The notes: a model not told the origin generated them from the letters alone. DNA of 64,000 nt from Brachybacterium ginsengisoli (GCF_002407065.1 NZ_CP023564.1:1-64000), one strand, 5' to 3'. Positions 51,102 to 60,440 are shown, counted from the stretch's first letter. Numbers and translations are program-made.

Positions 51102-51635
51102 ATGACCATCACCGCCCGCCTGCAGCTCGACCCGCCCTGCGAGGCCGATCTCGAGGACCTCCACCGGATCTACTCCGACGCCCGCACCTGGACCCACTTG
51201 CCCAGCGGCCGCTTCGCCAACCTCGCCACCACGCGCGATGCGCTCGCCGGATGGCTCGCCGACTGGCGCGAGCACGGCCTCGGCGCCTGGGTGGCCCGCG
51301 AGAGAGGCGTAGTGGTCGGACACGGGGGCTGCGCCGTGCGGCAGGGCGCGTTCTGGAACCTCGGCTACCGCTTCGCGCCCGAGGCGCAGGGGCGGGGGCT
51401 CGCGACCGAGCTCGCGCGCGCCGCGGTCGATGCCGCCCGGGAGCACCGTCCGGAGCTGCCGGTGGTCGCCTACCTGCTCGAGAACAACCCCGCCTCCGCC
51501 GCCGTCGCCGAGAAGGTCGGGCTCTCGCTGCGCCACCGCGGGCCCGACGCCGGCAATCCTGACCCGTCGGCCGTGCGCCTGGTGTTCGCGGACCGGGCGC
51601 TGAGCGAGACGGAGCTCGTGGCGACGATGCGCTGA
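51102..51635 (+). CDS. GNAT-family N-acetyltransferase
   Basis: A 177-residue acetyltransferase of the RimJ/RimL-like type. The acetyl-CoA motif R-F-A-P-E-A-Q-G-R-G-L-A-T-E near 90-103 is complete, and A-Y-L-L-E-N-N-P-A-S near 125 is the second CoA-binding segment. Substrate unknown. AAGGAG is six bases before ATG 51102. The 118 bases before it hold only the remnant's end and an unresolved promoter-like TAGGGT at 50981-50986. Confidence 0.9.
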   Translation: MTITARLQLDPPCEADLEDLHRIYSDARTWTHLPSGRFANLATTRDALAGWLADWREHGLGAWVARERGVVVGHGGCAVRQGAFWNLGYRFAPEAQGRGLATELARAAVDAAREHRPELPVVAYLLENNPASAAVAEKVGLSLRHRGPDAGNPDPSAVRLVFADRALSETELVATMR

Positions 51636-51802
51636 GCTGGCCGCCTCCCCGGGATGGGCGGTGAGCCGGCGGTGATCATGGGGCACACCTCACCAGGAAG
51701 ATGCTGCCTTGGACGGTGTATCGGTCGGGGGTCGGTCACGCCATATCCTGGGCCCACCTACGGCCCGAGGGCGGACCGGATCGCGGGAGAGGGGGCGGGC
51801 GC

Positions 51803-52130
51803 ATGCGACTCGCTGCGCTGATGCTCATCGCGGTGCCCGTGGTGCTGGTGCTCCTGGGCCTCGTGGTGCTGATCCCAGCGGTGCGTGCGCTGCAGTGCCG
51901 ATCGGGCAGCCGTGGAGCGGCCGTGCTCCGCCTCGTCGCCGGTGCCGGCCTGCTCCTCTGGGCGCTGGTCTCGGCCTCCTGGCTCGTGGTCGAGATGCAG
52001 TACAGCGTGGTGGTCCTGCCGATGCTGGGTCTCAGCGGCGCCGAGGTCGGGACGATCCTGCTGCTGGGGCCGCCGTGGTGCCCGAGCACCGCGAGCGGCG
52101 CCGACCGTGACGCGCCCGCTGTAGGGTCCG
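51803..52130 (+). other. Membrane-protein frame without a credible 3' end
   Basis: ATG 51803 opens a frame beginning M-R-L-A-A-L-M-L-I-A-V-P-V with three convincing transmembrane segments over about 85 codons, then a proline-rich stretch near 52080. The frame stays open to 53230, across the GNAT gene and antisense to the TetR gene, so the true protein end is not visible. It may be a gene that lost its stop by a frameshift or deletion just before the next promoter. TATCCT at 51744-51749 is a possible -10. I set the end where protein-like sequence stops. Confidence 0.35.
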
Positions 52131-52133
52131 ACG

Positions 52134-52583
52134 ATGACGTCGAACGGCACCGCCCGCCTCCCCACCGTCCGCGAGGCCACGGTGGCCGACGAGTCGGGGC
52201 TGTGGCCGCTGGCGGCGGCGCTGGCGACCTCCTACCGGCCGACGAAGGACGGGTTCGGCAGAGCGCTGCGCGCGATCGTCGCGGACCCGCACGCGGCGAT
52301 CCTGGTCGCGATCTCCGAGAAGGAGCTGGTGGGGCACGTCCATGTCCTCACGCATCCCGCATTCCATGCCGACGGTGCGATCGGCTGGGTCGAGGAGCTC
52401 ACGGTCCGCGACTCCGCACGGGGGACCGGATGCGGGCGCGCGCTGATGGCGGCCGCCGAGCAGTGGGCTCGCGAGCGGGACGACATCGCGTACATGGCAC
52501 TGACGACCCGGCGCGCCGGGGACTTCTATCGCGCGGTCGGCTACGAGGACTCCGCGACCTACTTCAAGCGACCGTTCCGCTGA
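52134..52583 (+). CDS. GNAT-family N-acetyltransferase
   Basis: A 149-residue acetyltransferase with the CoA motif R-D-S-A-R-G-T-G-C-G-R-A-L near 92-104 and a C-terminal F-Y-R-A-V-G-Y near 130. Substrate unknown. TAGGGT (52122-52127) ends six bases before ATG 52134 with no ribosome site, so the message is probably leaderless. The 3' end overlaps that of the convergent TetR gene by 25 bases. Confidence 0.9.
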   Translation: MTSNGTARLPTVREATVADESGLWPLAAALATSYRPTKDGFGRALRAIVADPHAAILVAISEKELVGHVHVLTHPAFHADGAIGWVEELTVRDSARGTGCGRALMAAAEQWARERDDIAYMALTTRRAGDFYRAVGYEDSATYFKRPFR

Positions 52584-53134
52584 GGGGTGGCCAGGGCGAG
52601 CAGCTGCTCCTCGAGCGCGAGGCGGTCGGCCTCGTCGAGGATCGCTCCCCACAGCGGGGCGCTGTTGCTCCCGTCGGCCGCCGCGACCACCAGGCGCACG
52701 ATCGACGGATCGAGGCCGTCCTGCCCCAGCTCCTCCTTCCAGCGGTCCACGTCCTGCTGGGCGAGCCGCTCGAGCTCCGGCTCGAACATGAGCTTCGCGG
52801 CCAGGGCGATCGAGTCCCGCAGCCGGGCGTGATCACCGGCCTCGGCGAGGCTGACGCGGATGTAGGCCCGGACGAGCCGCCCGGGGCCGGGCCCCTCCTC
52901 CTCGGCCCTGCGGTGCACCTCCGTGCGGAACTGCTCGATGAGGTGCTCGGCGAGTGCGTGGAGCAGGGCCTCCTTGGTGGCGAAGTGGTAGAGCAGCCCG
53001 CCCTTGGAGACCCCGGCCTCCTGCGCGATCTCGGAGACCGGCACCGCGGTGCCGTGCCGTCCGATCAGGTGTGCGGCGGTCTCGAGGATCAGCCGCCTGG
53101 TGTCCTCCGCGCTGCGTCCCGCTGTCCGTGCCAT
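52559..53134 (-). CDS. TetR-family repressor
   Basis: A 191-residue regulator with a typical N-terminal helix-turn-helix (about 12-55; V-S-K-G-G-L-L-Y-H-F-A-T-K-E) and a C-terminal ligand domain like TetR_C_6. It lies four bases downstream of the MFS gene, so the pump and its repressor share a message. The likely operator is at 54707-54732. The ribosome site before ATG 53134 is weak (GGAGAC). Confidence 0.9.
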   Translation of the reverse strand: MARTAGRSAEDTRRLILETAAHLIGRHGTAVPVSEIAQEAGVSKGGLLYHFATKEALLHALAEHLIEQFRTEVHRRAEEEGPGPGRLVRAYIRVSLAEAGDHARLRDSIALAAKLMFEPELERLAQQDVDRWKEELGQDGLDPSIVRLVVAAADGSNSAPLWGAILDEADRLALEEQLLALATPQRNGRLK

Positions 53135-53138
53135 GGGG

Positions 53139-54680
53139 TCAGTCTCCTTGATCCCGGACCCCGGCGTCCGACATCGTCTCGTCGGCGGCGTCGGTGCGCG
53201 CAGAGCGCGCCGCCCGGGTGCTCGGGATGAGGATGAGGGCGATACCCGCGCCGACGACCATGACCCCGCCCGCCACCAGGGTGGTCAGCTGCATCGCCGA
53301 GACGAAGGCGTGCTCCGCCGCGGCCAGCGCCTCGGCATGGCCCTGCAGCGCGGCCGTCGCGGAGGCCAGCGAGTCCTCGGCCCGAGAGGCCGCCTGCCCG
53401 GCGACGTCGGCCGGGAGGTCGAGGCGGAGTCGGTAGAGCAGAGTCATGAGCGAGCCCAGCACGGCGATGCCGAGCGCGACGCCGAGCTCGTACGCGGTCT
53501 CCGAGACCGAGGAGGCGGCTCCCGCCTTCGCCGGCGGCACGGCGGAGACCACGGCGTCCACGCTGAGCGTCTCCGAGATCCCGATCCCGAGCCCCAGGGG
53601 CACGAGCGCGAGCAGTACCCAGATCAGCTGCTCGCTGCTCTCCAGCAGCGCCAGCATCCCCAGGCCGAGAGCGCCGGTGAGCAGGGCGAGCGCGATCGCG
53701 CGACCCCGCCCCAGCCGGGTCAGGAGCACGCCCACCAGGAGCACCGCCGCCATCGCGGCGAGCGCCGCGGGCAGCTGCGCGATGCCCGCGTCGAAGGGGC
53801 TGAGGTGCCGGGCGAGCTGGAGGTACTGGGAGAAGAAGAACAGCACCCCGCTGAGGGCGAAGACCGAGGTGAAGTTCACCAGCACCGCCCCGCTGAACGC
53901 GGGATTGCGGAACAGGTCCACATCGATCATCGGCGAGTCCGCGCGGCGCTGGCGGCGCACGAACAGCACGCTCCCGATCACGCCGACGCCGACCGCGGCC
54001 ACCGTGACGGCGCTCGCAGTCCCACCGGTGACCTGCTTGATCGCGAGCACGAAGGGGACGATCGCCACCATCGACAGGGCGCTGGAGAGCAGGTCGAACC
54101 GCTCCGGGGAGGGGTTGCGGGACTCCGGCAGCAGCCAGGCCCCGCCGATCAGCACCGCCGCGATCACCGGCAGGTTCATCAGGAACACCGAGCCCCACCA
54201 GAAGTGCTCCAGCAGCGCCCCGCCGATCAGCGGGCCCAGCGCGATGCCGCTGGAGGCGGCGGCGGACCACAGGGCGATGGCGCGGGTGCGCTCGGCGGCA
54301 TCGGTGAAGATGCTGCGGATCAGCGACAGGGTCGAGGGCATGATCGTCGCCCCGGCGATCCCGAGCAGGAGTCGCGCCGCGATCAGCACCCCGGCCGACG
54401 GGGCGAAGGCCGCGAGCGCCGAGGCGAGCCCGAAGGCGGTCGCGCCGATCAGCAGCAGGCGCTTGCGCCCGATGCGGTCGGCCAGGTTGCCCATGGTGAC
54501 CAGCAGGCCCGCGATGGCCAGGGAGTAGATGTCCCCGATCCACAGCACCTGGGTCGCCGACGGGGCGAGGTCCGCGGTGAGCGAGGGGACCGCGAGGTAG
54601 AGCACGGTCGCGTCGATGGCGAGCAGCAGCACCGCGCCCACCAGCACCGCGAGCGCCGCCCACCGCCGTGCAGGGCTCAT
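53139..54680 (-). CDS. MFS drug transporter, DHA2 family
   Basis: A 513-residue, 14-helix drug:H+ antiporter of the EmrB/QacA group. L-A-I-D-A-T-V-L-Y-L-A-V-P near 20-32 is helix 1 with its D-x-T motif, G-x-L-A-D-R-I-G-R-K near 68-76 is motif A, and G-x-x-x-G-P-x-x-G-G near 140-149 motif C. It exports toxic compounds, with the TetR protein as its regulator. GGAG lies before ATG 54680; an upstream ATG at 54758 would cover the operator and is less likely. Confidence 0.92.
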   Translation of the reverse strand: MSPARRWAALAVLVGAVLLLAIDATVLYLAVPSLTADLAPSATQVLWIGDIYSLAIAGLLVTMGNLADRIGRKRLLLIGATAFGLASALAAFAPSAGVLIAARLLLGIAGATIMPSTLSLIRSIFTDAAERTRAIALWSAAASSGIALGPLIGGALLEHFWWGSVFLMNLPVIAAVLIGGAWLLPESRNPSPERFDLLSSALSMVAIVPFVLAIKQVTGGTASAVTVAAVGVGVIGSVLFVRRQRRADSPMIDVDLFRNPAFSGAVLVNFTSVFALSGVLFFFSQYLQLARHLSPFDAGIAQLPAALAAMAAVLLVGVLLTRLGRGRAIALALLTGALGLGMLALLESSEQLIWVLLALVPLGLGIGISETLSVDAVVSAVPPAKAGAASSVSETAYELGVALGIAVLGSLMTLLYRLRLDLPADVAGQAASRAEDSLASATAALQGHAEALAAAEHAFVSAMQLTTLVAGGVMVVGAGIALILIPSTRAARSARTDAADETMSDAGVRDQGD

Positions 54681-54706
54681 CGTCTCCGCCACCGCCTCCT
54701 CCTCAG

Positions 54707-54732
54707 AACTGAACCGTCGCGTCGGTACAGTT
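54707..54732. promoter_or_regulatory. TetR-type operator before the MFS-tetR operon
   Basis: AACTGAACCG (54707-54716) and CGGTACAGTT (54723-54732) match at nine of ten positions around six bases. It lies 27 bases upstream of the MFS start, a position suited to repression. Confidence 0.6.
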
Positions 54733-54788
54733 TCATGGTCGGGGCGGTGGTCGGGCAAGGTGATGTGCCGTGGTTCATCGCGATCGCG

Positions 54789-56063
54789 TCAGGACGCTGC
54801 GACCGCGGCGACCTCCGGATCGACGAGCTCCTCCTCCGGCTCGTCGGCCGCGGAGTTCGTCGGCCTCGGAAGCGGGCGTCGCAGCCCCCAGGCGACCGTC
54901 GCCAGGCACAGCGTGCACACCGCGGCGACGATCGCGAGGCCCCCGGTGTACGGCAGGACGGGTGTGAGCGCGGCCAGCAGCGTCGGCAGCAGGAAGCCGA
55001 GATAGGCGAGCGAGTAGTAGACGCCGGTGATCCCTGCGAGGTCCCGCGGAGTCGCGAGCGACTGCGCGATGACCAGGCCCGCCACGACGCACACCCCGTA
55101 GGAGGCGCCGAGCAGCGCGGCGACCCCCACCACGAAGGCGGGGTGGCGGAGGTCGGCGGCGACGGCCGCGAGGATCATCCCGAGGCTCATCCCGGCCATG
55201 CCCACCACGAGCGCACGCCCGCGGGTGAGGCGGTCGATGAGGCCGACGGCACCCTGCGCGATCGCGCCGATGCCGAGGGTCAGCACCGTCAGGCCGGTCG
55301 CGTAGATCGTCGCGGCGTCCCCGATCTGCGCCTCGACGGTGGAGGGCAGGATCGCGTAGGCGACGCCCGCCGCGGCGAACACCCACGGCCCGGCCGGCAG
55401 CACGAGCCGCACGAAGGTCGGATGCCCGACCGAGGGGACCCGCAGGTCATCGCGCAGCGCGCCGCGGGTCCGCAGTTCGCGGGGCAGGCTCTCCGGCGCG
55501 CCGAGCAGCGCGAGGGCGGCCAGCAGGCACAGTCCGAGATGGACGAGGAAGGGCAGCTGCCCGGGCAGCGGCGCCCACTGGGCGAGCGAACCGGTCACGC
55601 CCGCGCCGATCGCGAAGCCGAGGGTGAGCGTCATCGAGGAGCGGCGCGCCCCGGCGGTCGGGGCCGCGTGGGGATCGTGCGGGGCGGAGGAGAGCTCCTT
55701 GATCCAGCTCGAGCCCACCGACATGCCCACGCCCACGCCGATCCCGGCGAGCACGCGGCCGACGCACAGCAGCACGAAGTCCGTCATGCTCGCCGCGAGC
55801 AGCACGCTCGCGAGCGCCGCGGCGAGGAGCCCGATGATCGCGATCGGCCTCCGGCCGTGCCGGTCCGAGAGACCCGCGGCCAGCAGCATCCCGGGGATCA
55901 GGCCCACCACGTACATCCCCAGCAGCAGGTTCGCCTGCCAGGGCGCGTAGCCGCCGACGGTCTCGTAGACGTGCAGCAGGGGAGTGAAGTGGTTCCCGCC
56001 CCAGGCGAGCACGAAGCCGGTGGGCGCGACGGCCAGCCAGGTGGGGAGGTGCCCGCGGCTCAC
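54789..56063 (-). CDS. MFS transporter
   Basis: A 424-residue twelve-helix transporter. G-L-S-D-R-H-G-R-R-P near 64-73 is motif A. The C-terminal tail is acidic. It begins with GTG 56063, which overlaps the GntR stop (GTGA), so the two genes are translationally coupled and the GntR protein probably controls it. Substrate unknown; GntR/FCD partners often import organic acids or export drugs. Confidence 0.85.
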   Translation of the reverse strand: MSRGHLPTWLAVAPTGFVLAWGGNHFTPLLHVYETVGGYAPWQANLLLGMYVVGLIPGMLLAAGLSDRHGRRPIAIIGLLAAALASVLLAASMTDFVLLCVGRVLAGIGVGVGMSVGSSWIKELSSAPHDPHAAPTAGARRSSMTLTLGFAIGAGVTGSLAQWAPLPGQLPFLVHLGLCLLAALALLGAPESLPRELRTRGALRDDLRVPSVGHPTFVRLVLPAGPWVFAAAGVAYAILPSTVEAQIGDAATIYATGLTVLTLGIGAIAQGAVGLIDRLTRGRALVVGMAGMSLGMILAAVAADLRHPAFVVGVAALLGASYGVCVVAGLVIAQSLATPRDLAGITGVYYSLAYLGFLLPTLLAALTPVLPYTGGLAIVAAVCTLCLATVAWGLRRPLPRPTNSAADEPEEELVDPEVAAVAAS

Positions 56064-56734
56064 TCGGCCACCACCTGGTAGCCGTCGTGCCCGGAGCGCA
56101 GGTGGCGGTCGATCATCTCGCGGAATCCGGCGACGTCGCCGCGTGCGACGGCGCCGGTGAGCTCGACGTGCTCGCGGTGCAGCGCGGGCAGGTCCGCGGT
56201 GGGGGAGAGGATCGCGAGATGGGTGAGGCGGAACAGGCGCGGGCCGAGCGAGCGCAGCACCTCCTCGACCACGCGGTTGTCGTCGTGCGAGGCGAGGGTG
56301 AGGTGGAAGGCGTAGTCGTGGACGGCGAACTCGGCGGGCTGCCCGACGGCGGACTGCTGGGCCTCGAGCACGGGGGCGAGCGCCTCGAGCAGGCTCTCGC
56401 GACGGGACTCGTCCGGGGCGATCCGGGCCACGGCGTGCCCCTCGAGCATCGCGCGCACCGACAGCAGCTCCTCCCGCTCCCGCGCGGTGGGCGTGGTGAC
56501 CAGGGCGCCCTTCTTGGGGATCAGGCGCACCAGCCCCCAGGTCTCCAGCTGCAGCATCGCCTCGCGCGCCGGGGTGCGGCTCGCGCCGTGCTCTTCGGCG
56601 AGGTCGACCTCGCGCAGCAGCTCGCCCGGCTCGATCGCGCCGACGGCGATCCGTCGGGCGGAGTCCGCGGCGATCTGTGTCGCGATCGGGCGGTTCTCAC
56701 GGTCATCGAGCCAGGGGAGGGTGGGGGAGGGCAT
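56060..56734 (-). CDS. GntR-family regulator, FCD type
   Basis: A 224-residue regulator. The winged helix occupies about 15-75 (G-E-L-L-R-E-V-D-L-A-E-E-H-G-A-S-R-T-P-A-R-E-A) and the all-helical FCD ligand domain about 85-215, with metal-binding D-x-x-x-H near 141-145 and further histidines near 190 and 212. TAGTCT (minus strand, 56742-56747) ends seven bases before ATG 56734, so the start looks leaderless. An inverted repeat follows at 56753-56768, suggesting autorepression. Confidence 0.9.
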   Translation of the reverse strand: MPSPTLPWLDDRENRPIATQIAADSARRIAVGAIEPGELLREVDLAEEHGASRTPAREAMLQLETWGLVRLIPKKGALVTTPTAREREELLSVRAMLEGHAVARIAPDESRRESLLEALAPVLEAQQSAVGQPAEFAVHDYAFHLTLASHDDNRVVEEVLRSLGPRLFRLTHLAILSPTADLPALHREHVELTGAVARGDVAGFREMIDRHLRSGHDGYQVVAE

Positions 56735-56752
56735 GACGCACAGACTAATGCA

Positions 56753-56768
56753 TGCATCAATGGATGCA
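56753..56768. promoter_or_regulatory. Inverted repeat upstream of the GntR gene
   Basis: TGCATC (56753-56758) and GATGCA (56763-56768) flank AATG. It lies just beyond the -10 box and overlaps an ATGCATGCAT run. A plausible GntR operator. Confidence 0.45.
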
Positions 56769-56870
56769 AGATGGGGTCCGTCACGGGTCGCGGCGCCCTG
56801 TCGGCGCTGAGGCGAACGAGCGCGGGCGCGGCCGGGATGTCCGGACACGTGCCCGCGCTCGCGGCGATGC

Positions 56871-57935
56871 TCACCTCTCGAAGGGGTCATCCGCCTGGAG
56901 TCCCCAGTGGAACCCGCGGTCGTAGAGCACCGTGCCCCCCGCTGCCGGGGCGAGATCCTGGTCGATCCCCTCGCCCGCCACGGTGATCGTCCCGTCCTCG
57001 TGCTCCGTCACAGTGACCTTGTGACGCTCGGCGGGAGAGGCTGCATGCTCCGCGACGGTCTGACCGGGCCGCTGGAGCGGGCGGAGCTCGATGCTGAGGA
57101 TGTCCCCCTCACGTCGGTACGTGCCCGACAGCAGCTCGCCCTGCGCGGTCCGGACCTGGACGCCGAGCTTGCCGTCCTCCGCGACTCGGCCCAGTGCCAT
57201 GGCTCTCCACGGGCCGCTCTGGTCGATCGGCGCCTCAGCGGTCTCCTGCGCGATCCAGACTCCGCTCGGTGCCTGGTCATCGACCGTCCTCGCGGGCTGT
57301 GACGAGACCACCAGCCCCGCGACGATCAGGACCGATGCACCGCCGAGGACGGGTCCGGCGGCGGAGAGCAGCTTCGCGGCGCGGTGGGAGCGCAGCAGCA
57401 CCGGCCGCCGGCGCGGAGCGGGTGTGCGGTCGAGCAGCAGTGCGGTCATGATGCGCTGCACCCACGGTGCCGCCGCTGTCCCCGCCAGCAGCAGGAGGCC
57501 GATCGAGAGCTCCTTGCCCGGCATGTCGTACCCGAGGTTCAGAACGAGGATGAACGACATGGAGGCAAGGCTGAGGAGGGCGCCGACGGCAGCTGTGCGC
57601 CACCACAACAGCGCCAGCGCGGCGCCGATCTCCGCGGCGCCGGCGAGGAACTGGAACAGGGGAGAGAAGCCCACCATGCGGGAGAGCAGGCCCATCGGGC
57701 TCATCTCGCCCTGGGTGATCAGAGCGTCGGCGACGTCCGGCACCCCGAACTGGTGGAGGCCGAGCTTGATGGCCCCGTTGTAGGCGAGCACCAGTGCGAG
57801 GACCACTCTGGCCGCGCCGTGCAGCCACCACATCAGCTGCACGCCCCGGGAGCGGTCGCCCTGCAGAGCCGTCGAGCTCTCGGCGGTCGGTGCGTTCGTG
57901 GTCGTTCCTCTCCTCGGTCCCGACTGTGCACTCAT
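56871..57935 (-). CDS. DoxX-like membrane protein with a C-terminal soluble domain
   Basis: A 354-residue protein. The N-terminal half has four transmembrane helices of the DoxX type (A-L-V-L-A-Y-N-G-A-I-K-L near 49, A-G-A-A-E-I-G-A-A-L-A near 98), then a basic linker and a further helix near 200. The remaining 150 residues form an extracytoplasmic beta-rich domain. The start overlaps the TAP-peptidase stop as ATGA, so it is coupled. Function is unknown; the pairing suggests an envelope role. Confidence 0.75.
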   Translation of the reverse strand: MSAQSGPRRGTTTNAPTAESSTALQGDRSRGVQLMWWLHGAARVVLALVLAYNGAIKLGLHQFGVPDVADALITQGEMSPMGLLSRMVGFSPLFQFLAGAAEIGAALALLWWRTAAVGALLSLASMSFILVLNLGYDMPGKELSIGLLLLAGTAAAPWVQRIMTALLLDRTPAPRRRPVLLRSHRAAKLLSAAGPVLGGASVLIVAGLVVSSQPARTVDDQAPSGVWIAQETAEAPIDQSGPWRAMALGRVAEDGKLGVQVRTAQGELLSGTYRREGDILSIELRPLQRPGQTVAEHAASPAERHKVTVTEHEDGTITVAGEGIDQDLAPAAGGTVLYDRGFHWGLQADDPFER

Positions 57936-59485
57936 GCGATGCACCGCGCGTCTTCTTCGGGGACCTCCAGATCGACCAGGTAGTCGGCGACCGCCTCGTT
58001 GACGCAGTCGTTGGCACCGGACATGGCGATGGTGTGCTGCTTGCCCTCGACGGTCAGGTGCGCGCCGTCCAGCTGCTTGGAGAGGGACAGCCCGCCCTCG
58101 TAGGGCGAGGCGGGGTCGCCGGTGACCGAGATCGTGAGCGTCTCCGGGAGGCCCTCGGGGTGCTCCGCGTAGGGGAACCCGAGATCGGGGTCCGCGGGCC
58201 AGGCCTCGCAGCCGTCGCGTGCTCCGGCGACCCCGTCGCCGGGATCCATGAAGGGAGCCACGCCGCGCACCTCGGCGCGGAACTCCTCCTCCTGCTCAGG
58301 GGTGCGGCGCTCCTCGTCCATGCAGTTCACGGCGAAGTTGGCTTCGAGGTAGTTCCCCCACACCCCGTTCTCGTCGCGCATCCCGAACTCGTCGCTGATC
58401 GCGAGCAGGGTGTCCGCCCGCCCTGCGGCGAGCTCCTCGATGCCCGCGAGGACGTCGGGCCACTGCTCGGAGTTGTAGAGGCCCGCGGTCACCGCGCCGA
58501 CCGCCACGTTGTAGTCCACCGTGCGGCCCGCCGCAGTGGTGATCGGCTCGTCGATGAGGGGCCGGGTGATCGACTGGAACTTCTCCACGGCCTGGTCGGG
58601 GTCCGTGCCGAGTATGCAGTCCTCCTCCTTGCTGCAGTCGGTCGCCATCGAGTCGAACGCCGCCTGGAAGCCGGTGTACTGGGTGATCCGTCGCTCGACG
58701 GTCCCGAGCGTCGGGTCCGCGGCGCCGTCGAGCACGAGCGCGCGCACGTTCTCGGGGAACATCTCCGCGTACACCGCGCCGAGGCGCGTCCCGTAGCTCT
58801 GGCCGAGGTAGCTCAGCGTCTCGTCGCCGAGGACTTCGCGCAGCACGTCCAGATCGCGTGCTGCATCCCGTGTGCCGACGTTCGCCAGGAAGTTCTCGCC
58901 GCCGCTGGCCTCGGCGCAGCGCTCGACGAGCTCCTGCGTCTGCTCAGCGCTCCAGCTGCCCTGGAGCGCCGCCTGGGGGAAGAGGTTTCCGCCCTGATCG
59001 GCCGACTCGTCGCTCACGCAGTCGGCGCTCGGCGTCGAGGCGCCCACACCTCGGGGGTCCATGCCGATGATGTCGAAGTTCTCCGTGATCGGGGTGCCCG
59101 CCAGATTCGCATCGGCGACCACTCCCTGCAGGAGCCCGGAGCCTCCGGGCCCGCCCGGGTTGACCACGAGCGAACCGATCGGGTTGCCGTCGGCGGCGAG
59201 CCGTGTGACGGCGACCTGCGCGGTCTCCCCGCGGGGATCCTCGTAGTCGACCGGGACCTGGAGGTAGGCGCATTCGGCCTCCTCCACGGCGTCGAAGACG
59301 AGATCCTCGAGGGCTGTGGTCGCGAACTCGGCGCACGAGCCGAACGCGAGGTCCTGCTTGTAGTACTGGGCGAGCGGATCGCTCTCCGTCGGGTGCGGTA
59401 CGCAGGAACCGGCAAGGCCCGCGACGAACAGCACCGGCACCATCGAGATCGCCAGGCGACGTAGGGTCGTGTGTCTGGTGGTCAT
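57932..59485 (-). CDS. Lipoprotein alpha/beta hydrolase with TAP-like C-terminus
   Basis: A 517-residue secreted hydrolase of the tripeptidyl-aminopeptidase (SlpD/Mce-TAP) type. A signal peptide ends at the lipobox-like L-A-G-S-C with Cys28. The oxyanion motif N-P-G-G-P-G-G-S near 120, nucleophile G-Q-S-Y-G (Ser about 230), aspartate in T-G-D-P-A-S-P near 449 and histidine in G-K-Q-H-T near 476 complete the triad. It cleaves peptides or amino-acid derivatives outside the cell. GAGGAG lies four bases before ATG 59485. MerR regulation is suggested by the divergent neighbour. Confidence 0.88.
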   Translation of the reverse strand: MTTRHTTLRRLAISMVPVLFVAGLAGSCVPHPTESDPLAQYYKQDLAFGSCAEFATTALEDLVFDAVEEAECAYLQVPVDYEDPRGETAQVAVTRLAADGNPIGSLVVNPGGPGGSGLLQGVVADANLAGTPITENFDIIGMDPRGVGASTPSADCVSDESADQGGNLFPQAALQGSWSAEQTQELVERCAEASGGENFLANVGTRDAARDLDVLREVLGDETLSYLGQSYGTRLGAVYAEMFPENVRALVLDGAADPTLGTVERRITQYTGFQAAFDSMATDCSKEEDCILGTDPDQAVEKFQSITRPLIDEPITTAAGRTVDYNVAVGAVTAGLYNSEQWPDVLAGIEELAAGRADTLLAISDEFGMRDENGVWGNYLEANFAVNCMDEERRTPEQEEEFRAEVRGVAPFMDPGDGVAGARDGCEAWPADPDLGFPYAEHPEGLPETLTISVTGDPASPYEGGLSLSKQLDGAHLTVEGKQHTIAMSGANDCVNEAVADYLVDLEVPEEDARCIA

Positions 59486-59534
59486 GTCTCTCCTCGTCAT
59501 CGCGCCCTCGTGGCGCGTCTGAGCCCATGGGACA

Positions 59535-59558
59535 CTTGGCCGTCGCGGCACAGTCAAG
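59535..59558. promoter_or_regulatory. Possible MerR-type operator
   Basis: CTTGGC (59535-59540) and GTCAAG (59553-59558) are five-of-six complementary around 12 bases. TTGACT on the minus strand (59552-59557) could be the -35 of the peptidase promoter. The -10 is unclear. Confidence 0.35.
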
Positions 59559-59593
59559 GCCGGCGTGCCGGATGCGATCGAGGGGTGGACGTG

Positions 59594-60304
59594 ATGGGGT
59601 GGAGCACCAAGGAAGTGGCGACGCTCGCCGGCACGACGCTGCGTGCGGTGCGCCACTACCACGAGATGGGACTTCTGGCCGAACCCCCGCGCTCGTCGAA
59701 CAACTACAAGAACTACGGCGTCACCCACCTCACCCAGCTGCTCCGCATCCGTCGCCTCGTGGCGTTGGGCGCCCCGCTCGCAGAGATCCGCGACATGGCA
59801 CCCGAGGCCGAGGACTACGCGGACACGCTGCGCGCTCTCGACGCCGAGGCGAGCGAGACCATCCAGCGCCTGGAGCAGGTGCGGCGCGAGATCGCGGAGC
59901 AGCTCGCGACGCCAGCGGCCGAGGTCCCGGCCGAGAGCCCTGCCCTGCTGCGAGCGGATGAGGACTTCCTGATGGTCCTCTCCCGACTGTTGGAGGACGA
60001 CTCGTACGAGGCCTGGCGTGAGATGGCGGACCACGCTCCTGCCGACGGTGCGCTCCAGGAGTTCGCGCATCTGTCCGAGGACGCCTCCGATGCGGTGCGT
60101 GAACGGATCAGCAGGCGTCTCGCCGAGGTCGTGCGGAACCTCCACCAGGAAGCACCCCTCCTCCGCGCCCCCGACTTCCGGCCGAGCGGGAAGGCGGGCC
60201 TGGCGCGCAAGAGCCTCCACGTGGCCCTCGCCGAGCTCTACAACCCCGCCCAGACGGACGTCCTGGCGCGCACCGGTCGGCTGCTCGAGACGCCGCGGGG
60301 GTAG
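59594..60304 (+). CDS. MerR-family regulator
   Basis: A 236-residue regulator with an N-terminal MerR winged helix (T-K-E-V-A-T-L-A-G-T-T-L-R-A-V-R-H-Y-H-E-M-G-L-L near 5-28), a coiled-coil dimerisation helix (about 75-115) and a long helical C-terminus resembling TipA-like ligand domains. GAGGGG precedes ATG 59594. It is divergent from the TAP hydrolase. The ligand is not evident. Confidence 0.88.
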   Translation: MGWSTKEVATLAGTTLRAVRHYHEMGLLAEPPRSSNNYKNYGVTHLTQLLRIRRLVALGAPLAEIRDMAPEAEDYADTLRALDAEASETIQRLEQVRREIAEQLATPAAEVPAESPALLRADEDFLMVLSRLLEDDSYEAWREMADHAPADGALQEFAHLSEDASDAVRERISRRLAEVVRNLHQEAPLLRAPDFRPSGKAGLARKSLHVALAELYNPAQTDVLARTGRLLETPRG

Positions 60305-60440
60305 ATGCGCGGCGAGCCCCGCCACTCGCGGTCCCGGGGGACATGCACCGAAGAGCGCCTGCGCGGGACGGACGCTCACGGACGGTGTCCGCACGGCCAT
60401 CCGGTTCCGCGCCCGAGGCGATGTGCGGTTGACTGGCCGC

